Origin: UTCFX2 sp002050125
Lineage (GTDB): Bacteria > Chloroflexota > Anaerolineae > Anaerolineales > UBA4823
Assembly: GCA_027494035.1 (NCBI GenBank)
Contig: JAOSJQ010000001.1
Coordinates: forward strand, 2,046,001-2,110,000
Reading direction: 5' to 3'
DNA length: 64,000 nt
Position numbers and translations under genes: made by a program. Of the stretch, positions 26,951-35,400 are shown one piece after another. Position 1 is the stretch's first letter, and every line of letters starts with the position of its first letter. The notes below the pieces were generated by a model that was given only the letters and a program-made list of their open reading frames with translations, searched no databases and was not told the origin of the DNA.

Positions 26951-27691
26951 ATGGAACAAAAAGCACTTGAATATGTACAGGCTATGCAGACGATCTTGAA
27001 TCGGATCGTCGAACAGGAAATGAACAAGATCTTCCAAGCTGCAGAAATAATTGCAAATACAATTGCGCAAGATGGAATTCTATACACATTTGGCACGGGT
27101 CACTCCCATATCATCGCTGAGGATGTTGCCTTTCGCGCTGGCGGTCTGGTGCCGGTGGATGCGATCCTCGAAGCCTCTCTTACTGGGCATGAAAAAGTGC
27201 GCCAAAGCGAATATATGGAGCGAGTGGAGGGCATGGCTGGCGTCATCCTGGATTACTACCATCCCTCAGCGAAGGACGCCATCGTGATTATCTCTAACTC
27301 TGGGCGGAATGCAGCTCCGATTGAAATGGCGATGAACGCCCATAAACTCGGAATGCCGGTCATCGCCATTACTTCTTTGGAACACTCACAAGGGACCAAC
27401 TCACGGCATTCTTCAGGAAAAAAGCTGTACGAATTGGCTGATGTTGTTATCAATAATCATTGCATCAAGGGAGATGCCATGATTAAAATGGACGGCTTGC
27501 CCATGCCCGTAGGAGCAGGTTCAGGAGTGGCAGGTCTGTTTATCATGCACACGATCATCGTCCAAGCCACGCAATACCTGTTGGAACGCGGCATTCAACC
27601 GCCTGTGTTTATGAGCGGCAATCTTGATGGCTCAGATGAGTATAACAATTCCCTCTTGGAACGCTACAAGAACCGCATTAAAGTCTGGTAG
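26951..27691 (+). CDS. SIS-domain phosphosugar protein (UPF0309-like), copy 2
   Basis: 246 residues with AAAGGAGAC before ATG 26951. The SIS core is YTFGTGHSHIIAEDVAFRAGG, VIISNSGRNAAPIEMAMNAH, SLEHSQGTNSRHSSGKKL and GAGSGVAGLFIMHTIIVQA. It is clearly paralogous to the protein at 22725-23435. The loop after the first glycine-rich motif differs, which could mean different sugars or a heteromer. It lies between the Cof phosphatase and nagA in the rightward arm. The family reaction is not established. Isomerisation or deamination of an amino-sugar phosphate is an inference from context. Confidence 0.88.
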   Translation: MEQKALEYVQAMQTILNRIVEQEMNKIFQAAEIIANTIAQDGILYTFGTGHSHIIAEDVAFRAGGLVPVDAILEASLTGHEKVRQSEYMERVEGMAGVILDYYHPSAKDAIVIISNSGRNAAPIEMAMNAHKLGMPVIAITSLEHSQGTNSRHSSGKKLYELADVVINNHCIKGDAMIKMDGLPMPVGAGSGVAGLFIMHTIIVQATQYLLERGIQPPVFMSGNLDGSDEYNNSLLERYKNRIKVW

Positions 27692-27732
27692 GTTATTCTT
27701 GCGTGGGTTTTCGAATAACAAGCATTGAACGG

Positions 27733-27781
27733 TTCTGAACTGAGGTTGTTTGCGGCGCAGCCGCGCAAGGTCTCAATTCAG
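27733..27781 (+). repeat. Stem-loop between the SIS gene and nagA
   Basis: CTGAACTGAG near 27735 pairs with CTCAATTCAG near 27772-27781 (one G-U type pair). An inner GCGGC/GCCGC stem forms in the middle. There is no T-run after it. It could be an intercistronic processing or repeat element. It leaves room for the nagA Shine-Dalgarno AGGAGA at about 27806. Confidence 0.4.
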
Positions 27782-27817
27782 GTGTTGACCGGTGTTTCCA
27801 AGGATTAGGAGATAAAA

Positions 27818-28987
27818 ATGGCTACCACTTTGTATTATGCAAACATTCTCACACCGTTGGAGCATATCTATCCAGGCACAGTTGTAGTTTCTGATGATGG
27901 CAAAATCACTTATGTTGGCACTATGGAAGATGCTCCCCAGGCTGAAGGGCTGCGTATTAACCTGCAGGGTCTTACGCTTGTCCCAGGCTTTATCGATATC
28001 CACGTTCATGGCGGGTACGGCGTTACGTTTGGCGGCACAAATGATGCTGCGGAGGAATTGAAGGCTTACTCCGATTGGGTGGTCCGCACCGGGGTGAGCG
28101 GCTATCTCTGCTCGCTGGCTGCTAAAGACGCGGAATCCCTGGCAGCGCTGGTTGCGCAATATGTTGAGGTGATGAAAGATGGCGTTCCGGGTGCTGAACC
28201 GCTCGGGATTCACCTGGAAGGCCCATTTATGAGCAAAGAAAAGAAAGGCGCTTTCAATCCGGACTGGCTGCGCTTGCCATCGTTGGACGAAGCGAAAGCG
28301 GTGTTAAAAGCCGGGCAAGGCTGGATTCGCCAGATGACCTTGGCGCCAGAGTTGCCGGACGCTGACAAAGTTGCGTCTTATTTCAGACAGGCTGGTGTGG
28401 TGGTCGCGCTTGGACATACGAATACCGATTATGCCATAGCCAGCGCGGCTCTAAAAGGCAGCTACACCCACGTGACGCACACCTTCAACGCGCAAAGCGG
28501 TTTTCATCACCGCAAACCTGGCGTTTTTGGCGCCATTATGTCCTCGGATCTGGTTACCGCGGAATTGATTGCCGACGCGATCCATGCTCACCCCGCAGCG
28601 ATGAAAATCCTGATACGCTGCCTGCGTACAGATCGGATAGCTCTTATTACCGATGCAATGGCTGGCGCCGGATTGCAAGACGGTGTCTATGACCTTGTCG
28701 GACAGACGGTTACGGTTAAAGATGGACATGCAACCCTGGCGGATGGGACGATCGCGGGCAGCACGGCTACTCTAAATCAGTGTGTGCGTAATATTCATCA
28801 ATTGGTCGGCGTCCCTCTGCCTGACGCCGTCAAGATGGCGTCCCTGATACCGGCGCGCGCTATGGGCTTTGCTTCCCGATTGGGCAGCATCCGTCCCGGC
28901 AAAGATGCCAGCTTGACCGCAATCGACGATGATGCAAAAGTATTTCTGACGCTGGTGCGCGGAAAAGTAGCCTATAACAATTTGTAG
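27818..28987 (+). CDS. nagA: N-acetylglucosamine-6-phosphate deacetylase
   Basis: 389 residues. It removes acetate from N-acetylglucosamine 6-phosphate to give glucosamine 6-phosphate. This amidohydrolase has the metal and substrate motifs VPGFIDIHVHGGYG, GIHLEGPFMSKEKKGAF, LGHTNTDY, THTFNAQSGFHHRKPG, and the catalytic Asp in ALITDAMAGAG. Positions and length are normal. AGGAGA lies 8 bases before ATG 27818. It is the strongest clue that the PTS brings in an N-acetylated hexosamine. No nagB is in the window. The stop overlaps the convergent Gfo/Idh gene by 16 bases. Confidence 0.95.
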   Translation: MATTLYYANILTPLEHIYPGTVVVSDDGKITYVGTMEDAPQAEGLRINLQGLTLVPGFIDIHVHGGYGVTFGGTNDAAEELKAYSDWVVRTGVSGYLCSLAAKDAESLAALVAQYVEVMKDGVPGAEPLGIHLEGPFMSKEKKGAFNPDWLRLPSLDEAKAVLKAGQGWIRQMTLAPELPDADKVASYFRQAGVVVALGHTNTDYAIASAALKGSYTHVTHTFNAQSGFHHRKPGVFGAIMSSDLVTAELIADAIHAHPAAMKILIRCLRTDRIALITDAMAGAGLQDGVYDLVGQTVTVKDGHATLADGTIAGSTATLNQCVRNIHQLVGVPLPDAVKMASLIPARAMGFASRLGSIRPGKDASLTAIDDDAKVFLTLVRGKVAYNNL

Positions 28988-30102
28988 AGTTCACCATCCC
29001 GCCTGGCTGAATTATAAGCCGCCTCCAGCACCTGCTGCACTTTAGCGGCGGAGCGGAAGTTGTTTTTTGCAGGCTTATCCTCGGCGATGTTCAACAGTAA
29101 ATCGTATTCTTCAGCCAGGTGGGCGTTGGTCATCATGCCCTGCGAATATTTTGCGTTGGGCCAGAGCTGCTCGATTGGTCTCTCATCCGCGATGGGAGGT
29201 GTATTTTTGGGTCCGTCAATCCATTCGCCTTTTTGTAAGCTGAAATAACGCACTTTGTCTGGCTCGCCTTCCCGGTAGATCAAAGCGCCTTTGCTGCCGT
29301 AGATTTCAAACCCGGATTCCTCGCTGGCTCCAGCTGCCATGCGCGTGACCTCGATTACCCCGCTGGAGCCATTGACCAAGTCCAACATACACAGCGCCCA
29401 ATCATCTACATCGACGTCTTCCTGTTGATCGGCTTGCTTAGACGCATAACGTTTATTAATGAAGGTGTGCATGCGGGCTCGCACAGATTTCACATCTCCC
29501 AGGATGTAAATGGCAAGGTCAACCAGGTGAGAACCCAGGTCAGCGAAAGCGCCCCCGCCCGATTCGGATCGCCGCAACCGCCATGATATAGGTCGGTTGG
29601 GATCGAGATAGCTTCCGTGGAACATGTGGCCGCGAAAATTTAATATTTCACCGATCTCTCCGGCATCTACTAGTGCCTTCATTTGTTTTATAGCGGGCAG
29701 GTAACGCATGACGAAAGCCACCTGGTTGACGACACCCGCTTTTTCTGCCATCTCTGCCATGAGAGCGGCTTCTTCGTAAGACATCGCGAGTGGTTTTTCA
29801 CAATATACCGCCATCTTCGCTGCTAATGCCTGCCGGCACCCCTCCATATGCAGGTTGTTTGGAGTACAAATATCTACCAGGTGGAGCGGTTGGGCAAAGA
29901 ATTCCTCGGGCGAGGTCGTCCGCAGCTCAAACCCCGCTGCGTCCATCGCTTCTTGTTCTGTATCTAGTTTAGAGCGCAGCACCGCGGTAAGGTTTGCTTT
30001 CACCTGGGGTTGGCTAATGCACATTGGGATGTTCCGATATGCAATCGCATGGACTTTGCCAATGTACCCTAAACCGACCAGTCCAACATTTATGGTTTTC
30101 AT
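28972..30102 (-). CDS. Gfo/Idh/MocA-family NAD(P)-dependent oxidoreductase
   Basis: 376 residues from ATG 30102, chosen because GGTGG lies just upstream and the product begins MKTINVGLVGLGYIGKVHA, the Rossmann dinucleotide loop. VYCEKPLAMSYEEA carries the catalytic Lys of the EKP motif, and GGGAFADLGSHLVDLAIYIL holds the usual Asp/His pair. The family oxidises, reduces or epimerises sugars and inositols. The location, convergent with nagA, suggests that it processes a sugar of the same locus. The substrate is not predictable. Confidence 0.9.
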   Translation of the reverse strand: MKTINVGLVGLGYIGKVHAIAYRNIPMCISQPQVKANLTAVLRSKLDTEQEAMDAAGFELRTTSPEEFFAQPLHLVDICTPNNLHMEGCRQALAAKMAVYCEKPLAMSYEEAALMAEMAEKAGVVNQVAFVMRYLPAIKQMKALVDAGEIGEILNFRGHMFHGSYLDPNRPISWRLRRSESGGGAFADLGSHLVDLAIYILGDVKSVRARMHTFINKRYASKQADQQEDVDVDDWALCMLDLVNGSSGVIEVTRMAAGASEESGFEIYGSKGALIYREGEPDKVRYFSLQKGEWIDGPKNTPPIADERPIEQLWPNAKYSQGMMTNAHLAEEYDLLLNIAEDKPAKNNFRSAAKVQQVLEAAYNSARRDGELYKLL

Positions 30103-30244
30103 TTTTCCACCTTTTGTCGAGAGAATCAAAACACGAAGGGAATTTGTTCGGATATATCTTGGCATAGGATGACGGTTACGTCAAGTGGCGGTAATACCTC
30201 ATAAAGCAGAGGCGTGGCGAAAAACGGGTTTATATTGGGAAGTG

Positions 30245-30345
30245 ATGAACTGCCCGAGATGCCGCCGAACAGAACGCTAAAACCGAGCCAGAAAGATTAT
30301 TCTTGTGAAGACTGCTGCTCCGGTTGGGTTACCGGAATGGTTTCT
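30245..30345 (+). pseudogene. Degenerate IS1-like InsA zinc-finger remnant
   Basis: Reads MNCPRCRRTER then a stop. A neighbouring frame continues KPSQKDYSCEDCCSGW. The DNA at 30245-30285 is clearly similar to the start of the IS1-like relic at 16008 (shared stretches CGAACAGA and AAAACCGAGC in the same spacing). A CxxC...CxxC pattern is preserved across a frame change. It is far too short to be functional. Confidence 0.5.
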
Positions 30346-30458
30346 CTACACTTTGGGTAATTAGGGTAGCCATAAAATTGCTTCCCGGCATGCGCCTCAG
30401 GGCTGCCGCGTATCGGCGTAAAAACAGCAGTATTAATCTTTCTAGCTGAATTATCGGG

Positions 30459-30464
30459 TATAAT
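30459..30464 (+). promoter_or_regulatory. Candidate -10 box for the subtilase gene
   Basis: A perfect TATAAT. No good -35 match lies 16-18 bases upstream, so an activator may be needed or the sigma factor may differ. The expected start is near 30471, immediately before a stem-loop. Confidence 0.45.
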
Positions 30465-30475
30465 CTCCACAGGAG

Positions 30476-30500
30476 AAACAGCGTGGGCTGTTTATTTTTA
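30476..30500 (+). terminator. Terminator-like hairpin at the start of the subtilase leader
   Basis: AAACAGC (30476-30482) pairs perfectly with GCTGTTT (30487-30493) around GTGG, followed by ATTTTTATT. No rightward gene lies upstream to terminate, so it is probably an attenuator in the leader of the subtilase transcript. Confidence 0.55.
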
Positions 30501-30754
30501 TTACCCCATGCGAAGATAGAGTCCCGCTACAGCCCATTGACTGGGATGACTTTGATTCACCGCCGATTAATGTCGAACAGAGAAGCGGTTGAATAAGTAA
30601 GCAGTACGCGCGCCGAGCAAAGGAAAACTGTCGTCATTCCAAAAGGAACTTCAGACCCCTGAGCGAGGCGCTTTTTGGTCGTTTTAGCTAGAGATCACCA
30701 ATTGCGAATCGTTGTGATGAATGGCAAGCCACATGCCCAAAGGAGGGGCAGACC

Positions 30755-33640
30755 ATGTACACGATCCTCAGGCGTTCATCTCTTTTACTGATAATTTCAT
30801 TATCCTTGATCCTCTCTTTTCAGGCTTTGCCAAATCTCGACGCGGCGGCGCGAACCCCGGATCAACCGGGTCCATCCCCGCTCGAGCGCCTGGCAGCCGC
30901 GGTGGGCGTCAGCCCACAGGCGCTCGCGCAGAGCAGCGTGGAGACCACGACATTGATCGATGGACGACAGATCACGATTGTCAAAGCGATCAACCGCACG
31001 GATAACGAAATTGTAGGCGCGGCTTTCGATGGCGAGCGCCAGGTCGACCTGCGCCAGGAAAAGCAGCGCGCCTGGACGGATTGGCGGCGGGTTCACGGGG
31101 CGCTCATGCCCGACCTGGTGAAAAAGATCGAGGGCTCAGGTCCGCAGGCGGAGTACACTGTGGCGGTGTGGTACAGAGCTCAGGTCGAAGCGCTGCCCAA
31201 GCCGGAACTCCCTCGCGCCAGGCAGGATCTTTCTGGCAGCACTGCCTTGCCGGCGGAAACCCCCTCCAGCGGTCCTGCGCCGCAAAACCCCGATCTCAAA
31301 ACGCCCGCAGCGCCGCTTTCCCCCGATCAAATCCCGGCGGAGGTGGCTGCTCGGGCGCTCAGCCTCCCTGCCAGTTCGCTAACCGAGAATAAGCTGGCCC
31401 CAAGCGAGGCTCAGAAGGGCGCCAGCCCAACCGCTCCTCCAGCCGACCTGGCGATTCTCTCCCAGGCTGCTGCATTTCAGCAACAGAACCGGGCGCATCT
31501 GAGCGAACAGATCGCCCCATTGCGGAGCGATTTATTGGGTTTATTCGCGGCGCAGGGGTACACGGTGCAATACGCCTCGGAGATCGCGCCGGTGATCTTT
31601 TTGACCGGTTTGACGAGTGCGGATCTCGAGCGTTTGGCGGGGCAGCCTGATATCGACGCAATCTACGACGCCTCGCTGCCGGGAGGTGCGCTGCTCGATA
31701 TTGCGCGCCCGACCCAAAACGCGGATCTGCTATCTCTTTGGGGCGGGTACACGGGTTTCGGTATCAACGTCGCCATCGTCGAAGGCGAGCGGGTTTCCAA
31801 CGTCAACCCTTACTTGAATCTATTGGGAACGCGCGATACCGGGCGTACGATCCAGAGTCACCCTACCGGCGTGGCGGGAATTGTGGGAAGTAGTCACCCA
31901 ACCTTTCGCGGTATTGCCAGCGGCGCCGGTCTCTACAGCGCCAATGGCGATGATTACGCGACGATTGCCGCCCTCGAAGCCGCCATGGACTGGGGATCCT
32001 CCCAAGCGCCAATTTTGAATAACAGTTTTTGGGCTTCCGATTGCGGTCTTACGAGCGCTTTGCAAACTATCGACCGCCATATGGATTATTTGGTTCGTTA
32101 TGCTTATGATCTGGCAGTCGTCGCTTCGGGAAATTTTAACGTGCTTTCTTGCGACGGTGTGAACCCGGCTCTATACGTCTCTTCCCCGGCTAAAGGCTAC
32201 AATGTCTTAAGCGTGGGCAATTATCAAGACAACAATACGCTGGGCTGGAGCGATGATACGATGCGTCCGTCCAGTTCCTATAACCACAGCGGACGCACCA
32301 AGCCCGAGGTAGCGGCGAGCGGCAGCGACATCACCAGCACCACGACTGCCTCCCCCTGGACTGGTCCGATCGGCTCGGGGACGAGTTTCTCCTCTCCGAT
32401 GGTGGCTGGGCTGGCTGCCAACCTGCTTCAAGCAGATTCCTATCTGGTCCAACGGCCTGAAGTGGTAACGTCGATTATCATGGCGACTGCCCTGCACAAC
32501 ATCGAGGGCGCCACAAGATTGAGCTCTCAGGATGGAGCGGGCGGGATGGTTGCCTCTGCCGCCATGGCTTCGGTGGAGCGCGGTAATTATGACGATCAAT
32601 TGATTTCCAACTCGACCACATTCCCAATCGAATATACTCAATACGCCTACGCCGGCGAGACCGTGCGTTTCGCAATCCGCTGGTTGTCCAACCCCGACAG
32701 TGGCTACACCGCCGACGATTTGCCCGCCGACCTGGATTTGTACGCCTACCGCGCGGACGGGACAACGTTTCTGAGTGGTTCAATTAGTGCAAGTAATAAT
32801 TTTGAAATCGTTGAGTTTGTCGCCCCGGCTTCGGAGACCTATCGGTTCAGAATTTCCCTTTACGGGTCTTACTCGGGATCGCAAACCTGGCTGGGCGCCG
32901 GTTGGTGGCGCGGCGTTTACCGGATTTCACCGGACGTTGGTTACAGTGATCCCGCCGCAACCCCGATGGGCACTCACCTAGCGGTCAAACCAAACGATTG
33001 GAGCCCCACGGCGTACTGGCGTGTTATGGGCATTCGACCGAACAACAGCGATCATGACCTGTTTATGTACAGCCGCTCTTTGGCTGATGATCCAGCTTTA
33101 AGATCAGAGCTTGCCAATTCGACGTATGGTGGTTCCGTGGTGGACTTTATCGCAGTTGACGGCAATCACTGGCTTTCCTCTAATCTGGAGCATTATCGCA
33201 TCAGGCATTGGAGCGGCGCCGGCGGGTACTACCTGAATCGGTCAAATCCGGGGATCTCTTTCATCGGGCCAGGCACGTATGGGGCTTACACCATTCCCGC
33301 CGATCAGGTAGTCAAGGTCTACGATGTTTATTGGTTCGGACCGATGCAAGGCAAGCGGATCCAAATTATCCCGGGCGCTGGCAATGCGGCGGATCTCGGG
33401 GTGGCGTTGTTCCGTTCAGATCCTGGTCGACCTGAAAGCTGGCAGTGGGGCCGCAGTGGAGCGGTAAAGATAAGCAATGCTTCTACTTCTCCCTCAGCCG
33501 TCGAGGAAATCAGCTATCTCCACGTCGGTCCAAGCGATTGGCTGGGTTTGGTGGTCTTCAGCAACACCCAGGCTAACGCCGAGTTCTATATCAGTATAAC
33601 GGATATTGCTGAAACTTTCCTCCCACGAATAGGGCGTTAA
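30755..33640 (+). CDS. Secreted subtilisin-like (S8) protease with Glu in place of the catalytic Asp
   Basis: 961 residues with a signal peptide (LLLIISLSLILSFQALP). A long N-terminal region of about 320 residues is Pro/Ala-rich and includes a propeptide-like segment. The S8 domain lies at about 335-560. The His is in QSHPTGVAGIVG (residue 369), the oxyanion Asn in LNNSF (about 423), and the Ser in GSGTSFSSPMVAG (residue 544). Where the catalytic Asp of the VxVxD strand is expected, the sequence reads VAIVEGE, so Glu343 replaces Asp. The remaining 400 residues are beta-rich and resemble pre-peptidase C-terminal domains (DLDLYAYRADGTTF). GGAGG precedes the ATG. It may be an active variant or a pseudo-protease. 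Confidence 0.85.
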   Translation: MYTILRRSSLLLIISLSLILSFQALPNLDAAARTPDQPGPSPLERLAAAVGVSPQALAQSSVETTTLIDGRQITIVKAINRTDNEIVGAAFDGERQVDLRQEKQRAWTDWRRVHGALMPDLVKKIEGSGPQAEYTVAVWYRAQVEALPKPELPRARQDLSGSTALPAETPSSGPAPQNPDLKTPAAPLSPDQIPAEVAARALSLPASSLTENKLAPSEAQKGASPTAPPADLAILSQAAAFQQQNRAHLSEQIAPLRSDLLGLFAAQGYTVQYASEIAPVIFLTGLTSADLERLAGQPDIDAIYDASLPGGALLDIARPTQNADLLSLWGGYTGFGINVAIVEGERVSNVNPYLNLLGTRDTGRTIQSHPTGVAGIVGSSHPTFRGIASGAGLYSANGDDYATIAALEAAMDWGSSQAPILNNSFWASDCGLTSALQTIDRHMDYLVRYAYDLAVVASGNFNVLSCDGVNPALYVSSPAKGYNVLSVGNYQDNNTLGWSDDTMRPSSSYNHSGRTKPEVAASGSDITSTTTASPWTGPIGSGTSFSSPMVAGLAANLLQADSYLVQRPEVVTSIIMATALHNIEGATRLSSQDGAGGMVASAAMASVERGNYDDQLISNSTTFPIEYTQYAYAGETVRFAIRWLSNPDSGYTADDLPADLDLYAYRADGTTFLSGSISASNNFEIVEFVAPASETYRFRISLYGSYSGSQTWLGAGWWRGVYRISPDVGYSDPAATPMGTHLAVKPNDWSPTAYWRVMGIRPNNSDHDLFMYSRSLADDPALRSELANSTYGGSVVDFIAVDGNHWLSSNLEHYRIRHWSGAGGYYLNRSNPGISFIGPGTYGAYTIPADQVVKVYDVYWFGPMQGKRIQIIPGAGNAADLGVALFRSDPGRPESWQWGRSGAVKISNASTSPSAVEEISYLHVGPSDWLGLVVFSNTQANAEFYISITDIAETFLPRIGR

Positions 33641-33694
33641 GCTACACCTTCAAAGAGTATTTGCTGCCCGGGCAATAGTTCGCCAATTCGCATA

Positions 33695-33733
33695 TTTCAG
33701 CCGTACCAGAGCCAGTTTTGGATACGGCTGAAA
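33695..33733. repeat. Perfect 11-base inverted repeat downstream of the subtilase
   Basis: TTTCAGCCGTA (33695-33705) and TACGGCTGAAA (33723-33733) flank a 17-base loop. There is no T-run, so it is not a classic terminator. It could stabilise the 3' end of the subtilase message. The rest of the 33641-33938 gap shows no gene. Confidence 0.5.
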
Positions 33734-33938
33734 TGCGTTTAACGCGGCAGGGGCGGCTGAACGCGGCGCGGAATGGGTGTAAACGCGTCCGAAACCCCTA
33801 ACAGAAACGCCTATTTGCCCGATCGTTGCTATAATCATCGGTGTGCATACGCAGGACGAAAAATTTCGAACTGGGTGTTGACTCAGTCGGGGACCTGAAT
33901 GCGGGCAGAAAAATTCGAAGAGAAGAGGTTTACCGAAG

Positions 33939-34403
33939 ATGATCATTACCACACTGGCGCACGCAGAAGAACAGGTTAAGTGGACGCCGGCTCTGCAAGC
34001 CGCATTTTCCTTTTTGCGCGGCATCGCCGCCGCCAATCTACAGGATGGGCGGGTTGCCATCGAGGGGGAGCGCGTCTTTGCGATTGTCTCCAAATATACG
34101 ACAAAAATCAAAACCAGCCTGATAGAAATGGAAGGGCACCGAAAATATATCGATTTGCAGTACCCGGTGCAGGGCGAAGAATCGATCGGCTGGGCGCCGG
34201 CAGAGCAGGTCGCGCCGACCATTCACTATCGATCCGAGAGCGACGTCTGGAAGGGCGAGCTTGCGCTTGAATCGGTGAACTGGTTCAGACTGTCGGCGGG
34301 GCAGGTGGCGGTGCTTTATCCCAGCGACGCCCACGCCCCCCAATACGCCTGCGAGACCCCCGCCCCGGTCTGGAAGATCGTGGTCAAAGTCGCGGTGGAG
34401 TGA
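33939..34403 (+). CDS. YhcH/YjgK/YiaL (EbgC-like) family protein
   Basis: 154 residues of the DUF386 cupin-like family. It has AIVSKYTTK, MEGHRKYIDLQYPVQGEE with the His and Asp/Gln metal positions, and LSAGQVAVLYPSDAHAPQYA with the C-terminal His. Family members are linked to sialic acid, alginate or beta-galactoside use and probably act on a sugar anomer or lactone. AAGAGG lies upstream of ATG 33939. It stands alone here, about 4 kb from the amino-sugar locus. A functional link is possible but not shown. Confidence 0.85.
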   Translation: MIITTLAHAEEQVKWTPALQAAFSFLRGIAAANLQDGRVAIEGERVFAIVSKYTTKIKTSLIEMEGHRKYIDLQYPVQGEESIGWAPAEQVAPTIHYRSESDVWKGELALESVNWFRLSAGQVAVLYPSDAHAPQYACETPAPVWKIVVKVAVE

Positions 34404-34570
34404 CCGGGCGGTAAAACTGCATCCACAAACGCGGCTGGGCTGACCCAAGAAGCCCCAATTATTGCGGGGCGTCGTGAAACAAATCGGGGTGGAATATCGT
34501 CTCAGCTTCAGATGTTTGAAAACGTTTCTGCGTAGACAGAGATCGATCAGGCATCATCAGGAGGTGCGCG

Positions 34571-35167
34571 ATGATCCGCATGAAGTTGAGAAAACTCGCC
34601 TGGGCAGGTGTTGGAATTATCCTGCTCCTATCAGCCTGTGCGCCGGCGGCGCCTGCCGAAACGCAAGCCGCCGCGCCCAAACTCACGATGCCAGCATTGC
34701 CCGCGACCGTGAACCCCGCTGTGAACGCGCCAGAGCCGAGAAACTACCCTAACCCCCCTGAGCCGGGCAGCCTGACGTTTGAGGTAATTGATTTTGGCGC
34801 CCCAACCGCTGGAAGCGCCGCCCCGCTGGCGCTCGCTGTTCGCAGCGATCAAAGCCGCAACCCGGCTTTGCAGTCGCTGCCGGACGCAGCCCAAAAGAGC
34901 CTGGAGCAAGCCTTGGAAGCCGATCCCGGCGCATTGTTCTTGATCCTCGCCGCGGGCGAGATGCCCAGCAGCGGTTTCAGCGTTCGGATCCGGTCGATCA
35001 CAGAACAGACGGAAAATGGCGGCAACGTCTTGCTGGTGCGCTATGAAGTTCAGCCGCCCGATCCCCAGTTTGGCGCGGCAACCGTTTTAACCTATCCGTA
35101 TCTGATCGTCAGCCTGAGGAGCGAACTTCCGGCTCAGTCCGTGAGCTTTGAGCAAGTCCGCCGCTGA
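34571..35167 (+). CDS. Putative lipoprotein
   Basis: 198 residues. The start at 34571 has AGGAGG spaced 6 bases upstream. The signal peptide ends in a lipobox, LLLSAC, so the mature protein is probably a lipid-anchored surface protein starting at Cys. A Pro/Ala-rich linker is followed by a beta-rich domain (FLILAAGEMPSSGFSVRIRSI and NVLLVRYEVQPPDP). That domain resembles the PrcB-like C-terminal domain, a module seen in protease-associated lipoproteins. Function unknown. Confidence 0.7.
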   Translation: MIRMKLRKLAWAGVGIILLLSACAPAAPAETQAAAPKLTMPALPATVNPAVNAPEPRNYPNPPEPGSLTFEVIDFGAPTAGSAAPLALAVRSDQSRNPALQSLPDAAQKSLEQALEADPGALFLILAAGEMPSSGFSVRIRSITEQTENGGNVLLVRYEVQPPDPQFGAATVLTYPYLIVSLRSELPAQSVSFEQVRR

Positions 35168-35226
35168 TGAATTTTGGGCGCCCCGAATCCTCGACCCTGC
35201 ATTCCCCCCAAGGCGGCAGACCGGCT

Positions 35227-35400
35227 TTAAGCCGGGTACCCGCTCCGCCCGCCGACCATCGTCCAGCGCACATTCAAGTTGTGGTCGAGACCGACCAGGT
35301 CGGCGTCCATCCCCGCTGCGGTCCGATCCTTGCGGATCGCGATCACTGTTCCTTTTGCGCTCCGGATGCGCCGATTATCTGTTGATAGAACGTTGAAATT
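35227..35400 (-). pseudogene. C-terminal remnant of an amidohydrolase (NagA/isoaspartyl-dipeptidase-like)
   Basis: The minus strand, ending at TAA 35229-35227, encodes TAAGMDADLVGLDHNLNVRW followed by TMVGGRSGYPA. This is the characteristic C-terminal segment of NagA-like and isoaspartyl-dipeptidase amidohydrolases. No upstream catalytic region is present, so it is a relic. It is not a piece of the nagA at 27818, whose C-terminus differs. A near-perfect palindrome (35221-35235) sits at the stop codon. Confidence 0.5.

Larger units (their letters stand above)
30166..30754 (+). other. 589-base region without an intact gene: IS1-like relic, promoter and structured leader
   Basis: This gap holds three things. 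The first is a decayed zinc-finger start of an IS1-like transposase at about 30245-30345. The second is a promoter -10 box at 30459-30464. The third is a leader of about 285 bases for the subtilase, with a terminator-like hairpin right after the expected transcription start. GCGCC at about 30610 and GGCGC at about 30669 followed by TTTTT could make a second stem before the gene. I see no known riboswitch consensus. Confidence 0.5.

Noticed and set aside
30471..30754. Known riboswitch (c-di-GMP, cobalamin, c-di-AMP) upstream of the subtilase
   Set aside because: None of the conserved core sequences could be found. Only generic stem-loops are visible.
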